Of a stretch of 34,394 nt of DNA, positions 23,204-30,701 are shown piece after piece. The notes under the pieces were generated by a model, which saw only the letters and a program-made list of their open reading frames with translations, searched no databases and was not told the origin of the DNA. The stretch comes from Spirochaetota bacterium (GTDB taxonomy: Bacteria; Spirochaetota; UBA4802; JAGODF01), in contig JAOAAF010000021.1 in the NCBI GenBank assembly GCA_026419015.1, positions 1 through 34,394 of the forward strand. Reading direction: 5' to 3'. Both the position numbers and the translations under genes were made by a program. Position 1 is the stretch's first letter. Every line of letters starts with the position of its first letter.

Positions 23204-24661
23204 CTATTTACAACTTTCAACGACTTCTTCATATACCTTCAACACCGTTTGGTCTTTTTGGGGAAAGATAGCATTTATGATCAGCATTGCGAAAAAATTT
23301 GCAAAAAAACCCGGTACAAGTTCATATACGATTTCGCTTAAACCCATTGCTTTCCACACTATCAAAACTGCGGTTCCAACAATCATGCCAACGAGCGCTG
23401 CGCGATGAGTTGTATTTCGCGAAAATAGCGCAAAAAGCACTACCGGCCCAAATGCTGCACCAAATCCACCCCACGCATGCGATACCACGCTAAATACTGT
23501 ATTCGTTCTTTCTAATGCGAACACTATTGCTACTGCTGAAACAAGTATTACGCTCAACCGTCCCATGATCACCTGTTTTCTTTCTTTTAATTTTTCTTCC
23601 ATACAAACAAGATAGATATCTTCCGTAAGATTTGATGAACACACTAACAGTTGCGAATCAGCTGTCGACATGATGGCAGAAAGAAGGGCTGAAAGCAAAA
23701 AGCCGGTTATCAATGGGGGAAAAAGCTTTTGCGTCATATAAATGTACACTTTCTCTTCCGCTCCTCCTTGAAGCCCCGGCACAAGAGAAATGCCCATCAT
23801 ACCTATTGCAATTGCTCCCCCTAAAGAACCTACAAGCCACCAAAGTGCGATCTTTCGAGCAGCAGGAATATTTTCAGCTGAATTGATTGCCATAAATCGC
23901 ACCAAAATGTGCGGTTGACCAAAATAGCCGAGCCCCCATCCCAAAAGCGAAATTACCGCACAGAACGGAAACTGACCCTCAGGAAATATGCCTGTGAAGA
24001 ATACATGGGATGCAAAGCCTCCCCACAATCCTTCCGTATGATGCACAGAAAAATACGAAATGGCCACTGTAAGAATGATCCCACAGACCATGATCATCCC
24101 CTGCAAAAGGTCTGTCCATGCAACTGCAAGAAATCCACCCAAAAAGGTATACGCAACGATTATTCCACTTCCGACCATCACGGCTATCGGATAATCGATT
24201 CCAAGGACTTCTTCAAAGAGTTTCCCCGATGCAACAAAACCCGATGAAACGTAAATTGTAAAAAAGAACAATGTGATGAGTGAAGTCACAATGCGCAGTA
24301 ACCCTGAAGTATCGTTAAACCTCCTTTCAAAAAAAATGGGAATGGTAATCGCATGCAGAGTCGCCGTATAGATGCGCAGTCGCTTCGAGACAAATTTCCA
24401 GTTCGCATACGTACCCGCAAAAAGCCCTAACGCAATCCATAGTGCCGATACACCGCGGGAATATACGGCGCCAGGCAATCCCATTAAAAGCCATCCACTC
24501 ATGTCGCTTGCCTGTGCAGAAATTGCAGTAACCCATTTGCCCAGTTTTCTGCCACCAAGAAAAAAATCATCCACATGGGATGCACGGCGATACGCATACA
24601 ATCCTATCGCAAGCATGATCGCATAATACACAATAAACGATACCACAATTGGAAGTTCCAT
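23204..24661 (-). CDS. putP: Sodium/proline symporter PutP
   Basis: A sodium:solute symporter of the SSS family with about 13 membrane helices. Near the N-terminus, ISAQASDMSGWLLMGLPGAVY is essentially the PutP signature that binds Na+ and proline, and FFLGGRKLGKWVTA precedes it as usual. The ORF track starts at GTG 24670, which overlaps the SD. The ATG at 24661 has GAGGTGG correctly placed and gives 485 aa, the family length. It is divergent from the dehydratase-like genes. The likely substrate is proline; related amino acids cannot be excluded. Confidence 0.93.
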   Translation of the reverse strand: MELPIVVSFIVYYAIMLAIGLYAYRRASHVDDFFLGGRKLGKWVTAISAQASDMSGWLLMGLPGAVYSRGVSALWIALGLFAGTYANWKFVSKRLRIYTATLHAITIPIFFERRFNDTSGLLRIVTSLITLFFFTIYVSSGFVASGKLFEEVLGIDYPIAVMVGSGIIVAYTFLGGFLAVAWTDLLQGMIMVCGIILTVAISYFSVHHTEGLWGGFASHVFFTGIFPEGQFPFCAVISLLGWGLGYFGQPHILVRFMAINSAENIPAARKIALWWLVGSLGGAIAIGMMGISLVPGLQGGAEEKVYIYMTQKLFPPLITGFLLSALLSAIMSTADSQLLVCSSNLTEDIYLVCMEEKLKERKQVIMGRLSVILVSAVAIVFALERTNTVFSVVSHAWGGFGAAFGPVVLFALFSRNTTHRAALVGMIVGTAVLIVWKAMGLSEIVYELVPGFFANFFAMLIINAIFPQKDQTVLKVYEEVVESCK

Positions 24662-24764
24662 AGATACCACCTCGTAAAACGCATCTATGCGCTATACCGT
24701 GATCTGTCAATCATGAATACGATGCGTTAATTTTTGGTCAAATTTTTACAGAAATCAAAAAAGC

Positions 24765-24785
24765 GAGCAATTGCTCATTTTTTTT
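24765..24785 (+). promoter_or_regulatory. Palindrome plus T-run in the leader of the dehydratase-like genes
   Basis: The divergent gap 24662-24841 holds the perfect palindrome GAGCAATTGCTC (24765-24776), followed by A and eight Ts. It resembles a short intrinsic terminator (GAGC-AATT-GCTC plus T-run) 57 bases before the start of the downstream gene, so it could act as an attenuator; it could also be a dimer operator. On the other side, a short dyad CGCAT-CT-ATGCG (24680-24691) lies just upstream of the putP SD, and TTGACA (minus, 24710-24705) is a possible putP -35 box. No gene is present in this gap. Confidence 0.4.
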
Positions 24786-24841
24786 CTTGCATTTTTGTGG
24801 CGCTCGCCGAGGATGGAGAAAATAGACAAAGGAGAACGTTG

Positions 24842-25873
24842 GTGCGTATACTTGCATATTTCGATTCATCGCACGACATGCCCGAGGAAATAATAATCGC
24901 TGCTGGATTTACGCCAATGAAAATAATGGGAGATGTTCATCAACCGAATGACCCGGCAGACCAATATTTGCAAAAATTCTTCTGCCCTGCTGCGCGCAGT
25001 TTCCTTACGCAAGCTCTTGCCCAATCCGCCCAATGGGCAGGGATTGTTGTTGCACACGGGTGCGATGCAACAAACAGGCACTACGATGTATGGAAGCGCC
25101 ATGTACAAACCCCCTTTCTTTACTGGTTCAACAGTCCCATTCGTAATGATGACATCGCAAAGCGTTTTTACATTGCCGAGCTTAAACGATTAATCGCTGC
25201 ACTTGAAAAACATTTCAATATTTCAATCTCGCACGATAATCTGAAATCAGCAATTGCACAATCAAACGAAATAAAAATCCGTTTAAAAACGATTGCGGCG
25301 CTGCGCTCTACGAAAGATATTTCCAACAGCGAATACTTCAACACCATCGTCGCATGCCTCACGAAACCAAAAAACGAATGCATTGACCTTTTAAAACAAA
25401 TCGAAGTTGAGTGGAAAAATAGACCCCCGTTTCCACAAAATAAAAAGCGATTTTACCTTACTGGTTCAGACATCACCTATGTAGAGTGGATGGAACTTCT
25501 GGATGAATGCAGTATTCGAATTGTCCGTGATGATCTTTCAATTGGGGAACGATATTTCACAACAACCATTCCAGAAGGCAACGATCCTCTCGAAGCAATT
25601 GCAGAATACTATCTTACCATACCACGCCCGGCAACAAAAATATCGCTTGATGGTAGAATCGAATTCATCGTAAACTCTTTGAGGGAAACGCCTGTCGATG
25701 CAGTGCTTTCCCAAAATTTGAAATTCTGTGAACCATACGCATACGATGCAGTACCCGTAAACAACGAGCTTCGCAAAAGAGGTTTTAAGGTCTTACACCT
25801 TGAGCGGGAGTTTACACCTCTATTTGACCAGCAGGTGATCAACCGAATTTCCGCATTTCGTGAGATGTTATGA
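24842..25873 (+). CDS. 2-hydroxyacyl-CoA dehydratase / benzoyl-CoA reductase family subunit (first)
   Basis: This 343-aa protein belongs to the HgdA/HgdB/BcrB-like family of [4Fe-4S] proteins. The three family cysteine positions are present: C48 (FFCPAAR), C74 (VVAHGCDATNRHYDVWK) and C296 (NLKFCEPYAYD). The ORF-track start at 24734 adds an implausible tail; GTG 24842 has AAAGGAG seven bases upstream (a TTG three bases earlier is the alternative). Family members catalyse difficult radical dehydrations or reductions of acyl-CoA thioesters after ATP-driven activation. The activating ATPase (HgdC/BcrAD type) is not in the window. The stop nearly touches the second subunit. The substrate is unknown, and a role outside acyl-CoA chemistry, as in double-cubane proteins, is possible. 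Confidence 0.82.
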   Translation: MRILAYFDSSHDMPEEIIIAAGFTPMKIMGDVHQPNDPADQYLQKFFCPAARSFLTQALAQSAQWAGIVVAHGCDATNRHYDVWKRHVQTPFLYWFNSPIRNDDIAKRFYIAELKRLIAALEKHFNISISHDNLKSAIAQSNEIKIRLKTIAALRSTKDISNSEYFNTIVACLTKPKNECIDLLKQIEVEWKNRPPFPQNKKRFYLTGSDITYVEWMELLDECSIRIVRDDLSIGERYFTTTIPEGNDPLEAIAEYYLTIPRPATKISLDGRIEFIVNSLRETPVDAVLSQNLKFCEPYAYDAVPVNNELRKRGFKVLHLEREFTPLFDQQVINRISAFREML

Positions 25874-25881
25874 GGAATACC

Positions 25882-27159
25882 ATGGCACAGCAACACGCTA
25901 CTTCACAATCGCCTATTCGAATCAAAACTCTCCCACATGCACAAGAATTAAAAAAGCCAATGATGTACTATTTTTTGCGAAGCATTATCTATCCAAAACT
26001 GCCGTGGAAGCTTACCGCATGGACAGGTGCTGGATTCCCAATTGAACTTTTGTGGGCTTACAATGTATTTCCACTTCATCCCGAAAATATGGCAACAGTT
26101 GCTGCGGCACGGAAACAATCACAGCGCCTCATTGAACATGCCGAAGGGATGGGATATTCGAGAGATCTCTGTTCGTACTGCAAAACCAATTTTGGTGCAG
26201 TGGACACGAAGATAAAAACATCGCTCGGTGGCATCGCGAAACCCGATTTCATCGCCATCACGAACACTATCTGCGATACTCATTGGAAATGGTTTCAAAT
26301 CCAAGCGCGAAACTTTAATGTTCCCGCTTTTATTTTTGATTGCCCAAGCTATGTGAGCGGCACCAGCGATGAAACCCTGGAAGGATATATCGACTATCTG
26401 GTTGAACAGTTTTTTGACTTCGCGGCATTTATGGAAAAGCATTTCGGGAAAAAGCTTACCGAAAAGAAAATGCGAAAGGTATTGGAAAAATCGGACAGGC
26501 TTTGTCAACTGTGGCAAGAAATTTACGAATTGCGGAAAGCAATTCCTGCTCCATACAGTTCAGCTGAAACATCTGCTTCGTTTTTCCCACTCGTTGTTTT
26601 GTGCGGAGTCGATGTCGGTATAAAGTTTTTCGAAAAAATTTTAGCCGATCTCAAAGAGCGTGTGGCAAAGGGTGAAGGAACTCTTACTTCGGGAAAAGAA
26701 AAATATCGCCTCCTCTTTGAAGGCATTCCTTTCTGGTATAAAATGAAATTCATGTACGAACTTGCAAACTACGAAGCGGTTGTGGTATACGAACCATATA
26801 CGTATTCCTTTGGCCCTCGAAAACCGCTTAATTTAAGCCTTGAAGAAACTCTTCGCCACGTCGCTCGTCTTATGCTCGATATCCCTTACAGTTATAATCT
26901 TGAAAAGCGCATCGATTACTTCAAACGCTGCATTGCCGAATACAACATCGATGGCGTCATTTTGCACGAAAATATGTCATGTCGGCCTTCGTGTTCTGGA
27001 ATGCTCGATTTGAAAGAAGCAATACAAAAGGAATGCAAAATACCAGTTCTTATTCTACAATGCGACATGAACGATCCCCGCGCGTATGCGGAAGGACCAA
27101 TCAAGACGCGCATCGAAGGATTTATTGAACTTTTGGCTGCCAACAAAAAAGCGAAATAA
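25882..27159 (+). CDS. 2-hydroxyacyl-CoA dehydratase / benzoyl-CoA reductase family subunit (second)
   Basis: A 425-aa partner of the preceding gene with the family layout AGFPIELLWAYNVFPLHPEN, then cysteines C97/C100 (SRDLCSYCKTNFG), C131 (ITNTICDTHW) and C367/C371 (HENMSCRPSCSG), ending in the characteristic LQCDMNDPRAYAEGPIKTRIEGF. The second and last cysteine positions are typical cluster ligands of HgdB/BcrC-like proteins. ATG 25870 would overlap the upstream stop (ATGA), but ATG 25882 has GAGG at better spacing. The pair would form the usual heterodimer. It is followed after 93 bases by DUF39 on the same strand, which may place it in a sulfur or amino-acid context rather than fermentation. 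Confidence 0.85.
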   Translation: MAQQHATSQSPIRIKTLPHAQELKKPMMYYFLRSIIYPKLPWKLTAWTGAGFPIELLWAYNVFPLHPENMATVAAARKQSQRLIEHAEGMGYSRDLCSYCKTNFGAVDTKIKTSLGGIAKPDFIAITNTICDTHWKWFQIQARNFNVPAFIFDCPSYVSGTSDETLEGYIDYLVEQFFDFAAFMEKHFGKKLTEKKMRKVLEKSDRLCQLWQEIYELRKAIPAPYSSAETSASFFPLVVLCGVDVGIKFFEKILADLKERVAKGEGTLTSGKEKYRLLFEGIPFWYKMKFMYELANYEAVVVYEPYTYSFGPRKPLNLSLEETLRHVARLMLDIPYSYNLEKRIDYFKRCIAEYNIDGVILHENMSCRPSCSGMLDLKEAIQKECKIPVLILQCDMNDPRAYAEGPIKTRIEGFIELLAANKKAK

Positions 27160-27187
27160 ATATCTTCGTGTTTTTCGAATAGTTTCC

Positions 27188-27229
27188 TTGACAAAATTTT
27201 GTTTTTCCCAATTTTGTAACTGTGATAAT
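27188..27229 (+). promoter_or_regulatory. Possible control region before the DUF39 gene
   Basis: The 93-base gap contains TTGACA (27188-27193) running into the perfect palindrome ACAAAATTTTGT (27191-27202), a second AATTTTGT at 27210-27217, and an extended -10-like TGTGATAAT (27221-27229). The TTGACA to GATAAT spacing is too long for one sigma-70 promoter, so the two boxes may not belong together. The palindrome overlaps the -35-like box as an operator would. The function is inferred. Confidence 0.35.
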
Positions 27230-27252
27230 TTTAAAGAAACAACTATATTTTT

Positions 27253-28443
27253 ATGGAAACTGTTCCCATTAAAAAAACATACGAAGAAATAAATGCTCGC
27301 ATAAAAAAAGGTGAAGCAGTGGTAGTCACTGCTGAAGAGATGGTCAACATCGTAAAACGCGAAGGCGTAAAATCCGCTTTTAAAAAGGTAGATGTGGTTA
27401 CCACAGGTACATTCGGTGCCATGTGTTCTTCTGGGGCTTTTCTCAATTTTGGTCATACTACGCCTCGCATGAAAGCAACAAAGGTGTGGCTTAACGATGT
27501 CGAAGCCTATGGGGGGCTTGCTGCTGTTGACTGTTACATAGGTGCAACGCAAGTCCAAGAAGACGACCCTCTCAACAAAGTTCACCCTGGCAAATTTCAA
27601 TATGGCGGGGGACATGTCATCGAAGATCTCATTGCAGGAAGACCGGTACGGCTAAGAGCGAAAGCGTATGGCACTGATTGTTATCCGTTAAGGGAGTTTG
27701 AAAAAACTATTACGATACGCGATCTTCGCAATGCATTCCTCTACAATCCGCGCAATTGTTATCAAAATTATAACTGTGCAGTAAACTGTTCAAAAAAAAC
27801 AATATATACTTACATGGGAATTCTTCGGCCGCACATGGCTAATGCGACATACTCAAGCGCAGGGCAGCTCAGCCCACTGTTAAAAGATCCCTACTATTGG
27901 ACTATTGGTACTGGTACAAAAATATTCTTAGCTGGTTCGGTTGGCGTTGTCACCTGGCAAGGCACACAACATTCGCCCAATTGCATTCGTGGAGAAAATG
28001 GCATACCAAAAGAAGGTGCAGGAACCATTGCAGTAACGGGCGATATGAAACAGATGAATGCGCGATACATTCGCGGTGCTTCAATTACTGGATATGGATG
28101 CTCATTGTTTGTGGGCATTGGCATCCCAATCCCAATCCTTAATGAAGAATTAGCATATTTTACTGGAATTGGCGATGAAGAAATTTTCTGTCAGGTGATC
28201 GATTATGGAAATGATTATCCACTTGGACAGCCAAAAAGCCTTGGCGAAGTAAGCTATGCGCAACTCAAAAGCGGACAAATTCACATTTTAGGCAAAACTA
28301 TTCCTACTGCACCGCTTTCGAGCTATCCAATGGCGCGCGAAATTGCATGCAAGTTAAAACAATGGATACAAGATCAAAAATTTACATTGGGAATTCCACA
28401 ATTCCCACTACCAACAATCCCGTGTACAATTACCATTGAATAG
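27253..28443 (+). CDS. DUF39 (COG1900) homocysteine biosynthesis protein
   Basis: DUF39 proteins are needed in methanogens and some anaerobic bacteria to make homocysteine from aspartate semialdehyde and sulfide, without O-acyl-homoserine. The family signature is clear: KTYEEINARIKKGEAVVVTAEEM, VVTTGTFGAMCSSGAFLNFGH, VWLNDVEAYGGLAAVDCYIG, and later GVVTWQGTQHSP. Conserved-looking cysteines occur in GAMCSSG, AVDCYIG, GTDCYP and NYNCAVNC. At 396 aa it consists of the DUF39 domain alone, without the C-terminal CBS domains found in some archaeal homologues. It overlaps the UPF0280 gene by eight bases and lies upstream of a NIL-ferredoxin, the classic partner set. The pathway role here is inferred from family and context. 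Confidence 0.92.
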   Translation: METVPIKKTYEEINARIKKGEAVVVTAEEMVNIVKREGVKSAFKKVDVVTTGTFGAMCSSGAFLNFGHTTPRMKATKVWLNDVEAYGGLAAVDCYIGATQVQEDDPLNKVHPGKFQYGGGHVIEDLIAGRPVRLRAKAYGTDCYPLREFEKTITIRDLRNAFLYNPRNCYQNYNCAVNCSKKTIYTYMGILRPHMANATYSSAGQLSPLLKDPYYWTIGTGTKIFLAGSVGVVTWQGTQHSPNCIRGENGIPKEGAGTIAVTGDMKQMNARYIRGASITGYGCSLFVGIGIPIPILNEELAYFTGIGDEEIFCQVIDYGNDYPLGQPKSLGEVSYAQLKSGQIHILGKTIPTAPLSSYPMAREIACKLKQWIQDQKFTLGIPQFPLPTIPCTITIE

Positions 28444-29167
28444 ATTTGAAGAACCATTTTATCGCGATTTAAAAAACAATGTGCGCTGGCACACCTTTCG
28501 GGTAAAGGTGGAAACCAGCGACCTATATATTCGCGCGCACTGCGAACTTTTTAACGAAGCAAAAATTGTGGTGGAAGAACTTAGGGAACAGCTGCGCACC
28601 CATATCGCTATGCAACCCGATTTTCTAAGCGCGCTTTCCCCAATACCTCGCCTTGAAGATGTTCCCGAAATTATTGCAATAATGTACGAAGCTTCTGAAA
28701 AAGCGAAAGTTGGTCCAATGGCAGCAGTTGCAGGGGCAATCGCACAATGCGTTGGTAAAAAACTTCTTTCAAAAAGCAATGAAATAATAGTTGAAAACGG
28801 CGGAGATATATGGTTGCATGTAAATTTACCGACAACAATTGGGTTGTATGCAGGAAACTCAGCTTTTTCCTCAAAAATTGGCCTCAAAGTTTACCCACAT
28901 CAAATGCCGATGGGAATTTGTACTTCATCAGCAAAGGTGGGCCACTCATTTAGTTTTGGAAATGCCGACGCTGTCACAATTTGCGCGTGCGATGCTGCTT
29001 TAGCCGATGCCATCGCTACCGAAACGTGCAATCGCGTAAAAAATGAAAACGATATAGTGCATGCCTTAAACTATGCGCTTTCAATCGACGGCGTGTGTGC
29101 GGCAATCATCGTATTGAGAGATAAAATTGGAATTAAAGGTGATGTTGAACTTGTGGATATATCTTGA
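28436..29167 (+). CDS. UPF0280 (COG2122) ApbE-like protein
   Basis: A 243-aa protein of the UPF0280 family, distantly related to ApbE flavin transferases. Family motifs are KVGPMAAVAGAIAQCVGKKLL, EIIVENGGDIWLHV, MGICTSSAKVGHSFSFGNADAVTI and AALADAIATETCN. COG2122 repeatedly occurs with DUF39 and NIL-ferredoxin and has been linked to homocysteine synthesis or sulfide handling in anaerobes; its biochemical activity is unsettled. The start is TTG 28436, inside the end of the DUF39 gene, with no strong SD, so translation is probably coupled. A promoter-like TTGACA overlaps its stop codon. Confidence 0.9.
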   Translation: MNRFEEPFYRDLKNNVRWHTFRVKVETSDLYIRAHCELFNEAKIVVEELREQLRTHIAMQPDFLSALSPIPRLEDVPEIIAIMYEASEKAKVGPMAAVAGAIAQCVGKKLLSKSNEIIVENGGDIWLHVNLPTTIGLYAGNSAFSSKIGLKVYPHQMPMGICTSSAKVGHSFSFGNADAVTICACDAALADAIATETCNRVKNENDIVHALNYALSIDGVCAAIIVLRDKIGIKGDVELVDIS

Positions 29168-29192
29168 CAAAATAAAGAAGGAAACCTAAAAT
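29164..29192 (+). promoter_or_regulatory. Sigma-70-like promoter before the NIL-ferredoxin gene
   Basis: A consensus TTGACA (29164-29169) followed after exactly 17 bases by TAAAAT (29187-29192) lies between UPF0280 and the NIL-ferredoxin; the -35 box overlaps the UPF0280 TGA stop. This is the best promoter match I see in the window. Downstream, before the SD, a 6-bp dyad ACGAAT/ATTCGT (29231-29253) followed by TTTTTAAGTTTTT could be a weak terminator or attenuator. Confidence 0.5.
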
Positions 29193-29280
29193 CTTAATAA
29201 TACGCATTTGTTTTTTGAATAATCGCTAACACGAATTGTTGCTTGATATTCGTTTTTAAGTTTTTAAAGGAAAAATTACT

Positions 29281-29739
29281 ATGGAAGAAAGGAAAAGCAT
29301 ATCGATAAATGTCCTTTTGATTTTCAACCAAAAGATCATGTACAAACCAATCATTTACAGACTGGCGGGGGATTTCGACATCGTGTTCAACGTTTTGGAA
29401 GCGAAAATTCTGCCAAAACAGGAAGGAAGAATAATTTTAGAATTACAAGGCAAGGAAGAAAATTTGCAGCGGTGCATTGAATACCTTAAAAACGAACAAG
29501 TGCAGGTTGAAATTCTTGCCGACAAGATGCATCGCGATGATTCGCGATGCATACACTGCGGCGCATGTACTGCTGTCTGCCGAACAGATGCTCTTTCGAT
29601 TAATCGCGCGACGATGGAAGTAATATTTATACCTGAAAAATGCGTCGCATGTGGATTATGCATCATGGCGTGTCCAATGAAAGCAATGTCGGGAATTGCC
29701 ATCGACAAAGATATTGACAACGAAACAATCGCACAGTAA
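29281..29739 (+). CDS. NIL-domain two-cluster ferredoxin
   Basis: A 152-aa protein. Residues of about 15-80 are a NIL domain (ligand-binding fold also found at the end of MetN methionine transporters), and residues of about 88-140 form a 2[4Fe-4S] ferredoxin with CIHCGACTAVC and CVACGLCIMACP. The first cluster motif ends in CR rather than CP. In anaerobes this NIL-ferredoxin supplies or relays electrons in the DUF39-dependent homocysteine pathway. The ATG follows AAAGGAAAAA. The junction of the two domains is encoded over a perfect 10-bp inverted repeat (separate entry). It lies 113 bases after UPF0280 with its own promoter-like site. Confidence 0.9.
   Translation: MEERKSISINVLLIFNQKIMYKPIIYRLAGDFDIVFNVLEAKILPKQEGRIILELQGKEENLQRCIEYLKNEQVQVEILADKMHRDDSRCIHCGACTAVCRTDALSINRATMEVIFIPEKCVACGLCIMACPMKAMSGIAIDKDIDNETIAQ
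29527..29552. repeat. Perfect inverted repeat at the NIL / ferredoxin domain boundary
   Basis: ATGCATCGCG (29527-29536) and CGCGATGCAT (29543-29552) are exact reverse complements around a 6-base loop, inside the coding region. They encode the short linker KMHRDDSRCIH between the two domains. Such a strong hairpin inside a coding sequence stands out here; it may be chance, a pause site or a trace of a rearrangement. Confidence 0.6.
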
Positions 29740-29783
29740 CTTAATATAAAGAGATTTTATTAAATCAATAAGGGCTTTCGCTT

Positions 29784-30695
29784 ATGGCGGGGAGAATTGG
29801 CGACGATTTCGATTTGGAGAGCGCGTTTAGCGATGATTCTCAAATCGATGCTCTTTTTGCTGATACCGAAACAACACGGCCTATCGACAATAACAAACGT
29901 TTGTCAAAAACCGTACCTCCACAAACAAAAAAAGAAATGACCAATAGCTTTTTAGAACCTGTTGAGAGTTCAGATCAAAAGAAGCGAATTGAAGAAGAGC
30001 GCAAGCGCACCTCAAAGGATTTTGAACTCAATATGGACGCGATCTTACTTACTGCCCAATCCGCGATGATCATCGAAGGTATTAAATGCTACTCAACAAA
30101 AGATTTTTCTCCTGCAACTTTACCCATTTATATTGAAGCGCTCAAAGGAATTGATCTTTATATAAAAATCATCGACCGAAATCCAACAAACTACAATAAA
30201 TTAAAAACAATCATCGATACTGACATCGACTGCCAGCGAGTCGAAAACACTGCGTTTAATCTCTTTAAAAAATTATTCGGTCGCATGCCCGATGATAATT
30301 CTGAAAAAATAATTGCATTTGAAAAGTTTCGCTTGCTTTTCGAAAATGCAAAAAACAAAGCAACCATAAGCACAGCATCCAAAACAATCAAAAAATACTG
30401 TCTCCTTTCAGGCGGAGTCGATAAAGAAAAAGTTAATAAACTGGTGCAATCGAAAGATCGGGAACTGCTAAGCGACATCAATGCGCTTTTAGGTCATATA
30501 CAGCTTGCAATCGAAATGGTAAAAACAGGAAATTTTGAAATAGTTCAGGGGCTACGGGGAAGAGATCTTAATGCATTCATCATCAATTCATCGGAGCTTT
30601 TAAGTTATTACTTTCGCACAGTGGGCAATATTCAGGCAGCTGCATACTATGAGCGAATCCACACTAACTATAAGAAATACTTTATCACCAAATGA
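29784..30695 (+). CDS. Unrecognised helical cytoplasmic protein
   Basis: A 303-aa protein without signal peptide or membrane helix. The first roughly 85 residues are acidic and low-complexity (DDFDLESAFSDDSQIDALFAD), then charged (KKRIEEERKRTSKDFE). The remaining 215 residues look all-helical, with stretches such as ALKGIDLYIKIIDRNPTNYN and AAAYYERIHTNYKKYF that recall TPR-like or scaffold proteins. I do not recognise a family. The ATG has AAGGG upstream; the 44-base gap to the NIL-ferredoxin makes cotranscription possible. Its end lies only six bases from the convergent hemW end. An assembly or regulatory role is possible, but nothing in the sequence fixes a function. Confidence 0.75.
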   Translation: MAGRIGDDFDLESAFSDDSQIDALFADTETTRPIDNNKRLSKTVPPQTKKEMTNSFLEPVESSDQKKRIEEERKRTSKDFELNMDAILLTAQSAMIIEGIKCYSTKDFSPATLPIYIEALKGIDLYIKIIDRNPTNYNKLKTIIDTDIDCQRVENTAFNLFKKLFGRMPDDNSEKIIAFEKFRLLFENAKNKATISTASKTIKKYCLLSGGVDKEKVNKLVQSKDRELLSDINALLGHIQLAIEMVKTGNFEIVQGLRGRDLNAFIINSSELLSYYFRTVGNIQAAAYYERIHTNYKKYFITK

Positions 30696-30701
30696 ATCTG
30701 C

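Noticed and set aside
24734-24841. N-terminal extension of the first dehydratase-like ORF
   Set aside because: The extension contains the palindrome and T-run, has no SD and does not resemble the family N-terminus; GTG 24842 has a proper SD.
27055-27615. Minus-strand 186-aa ORF across the second dehydratase subunit and DUF39
   Set aside because: It is antisense to two well-supported genes, and the composition looks like a shadow frame.
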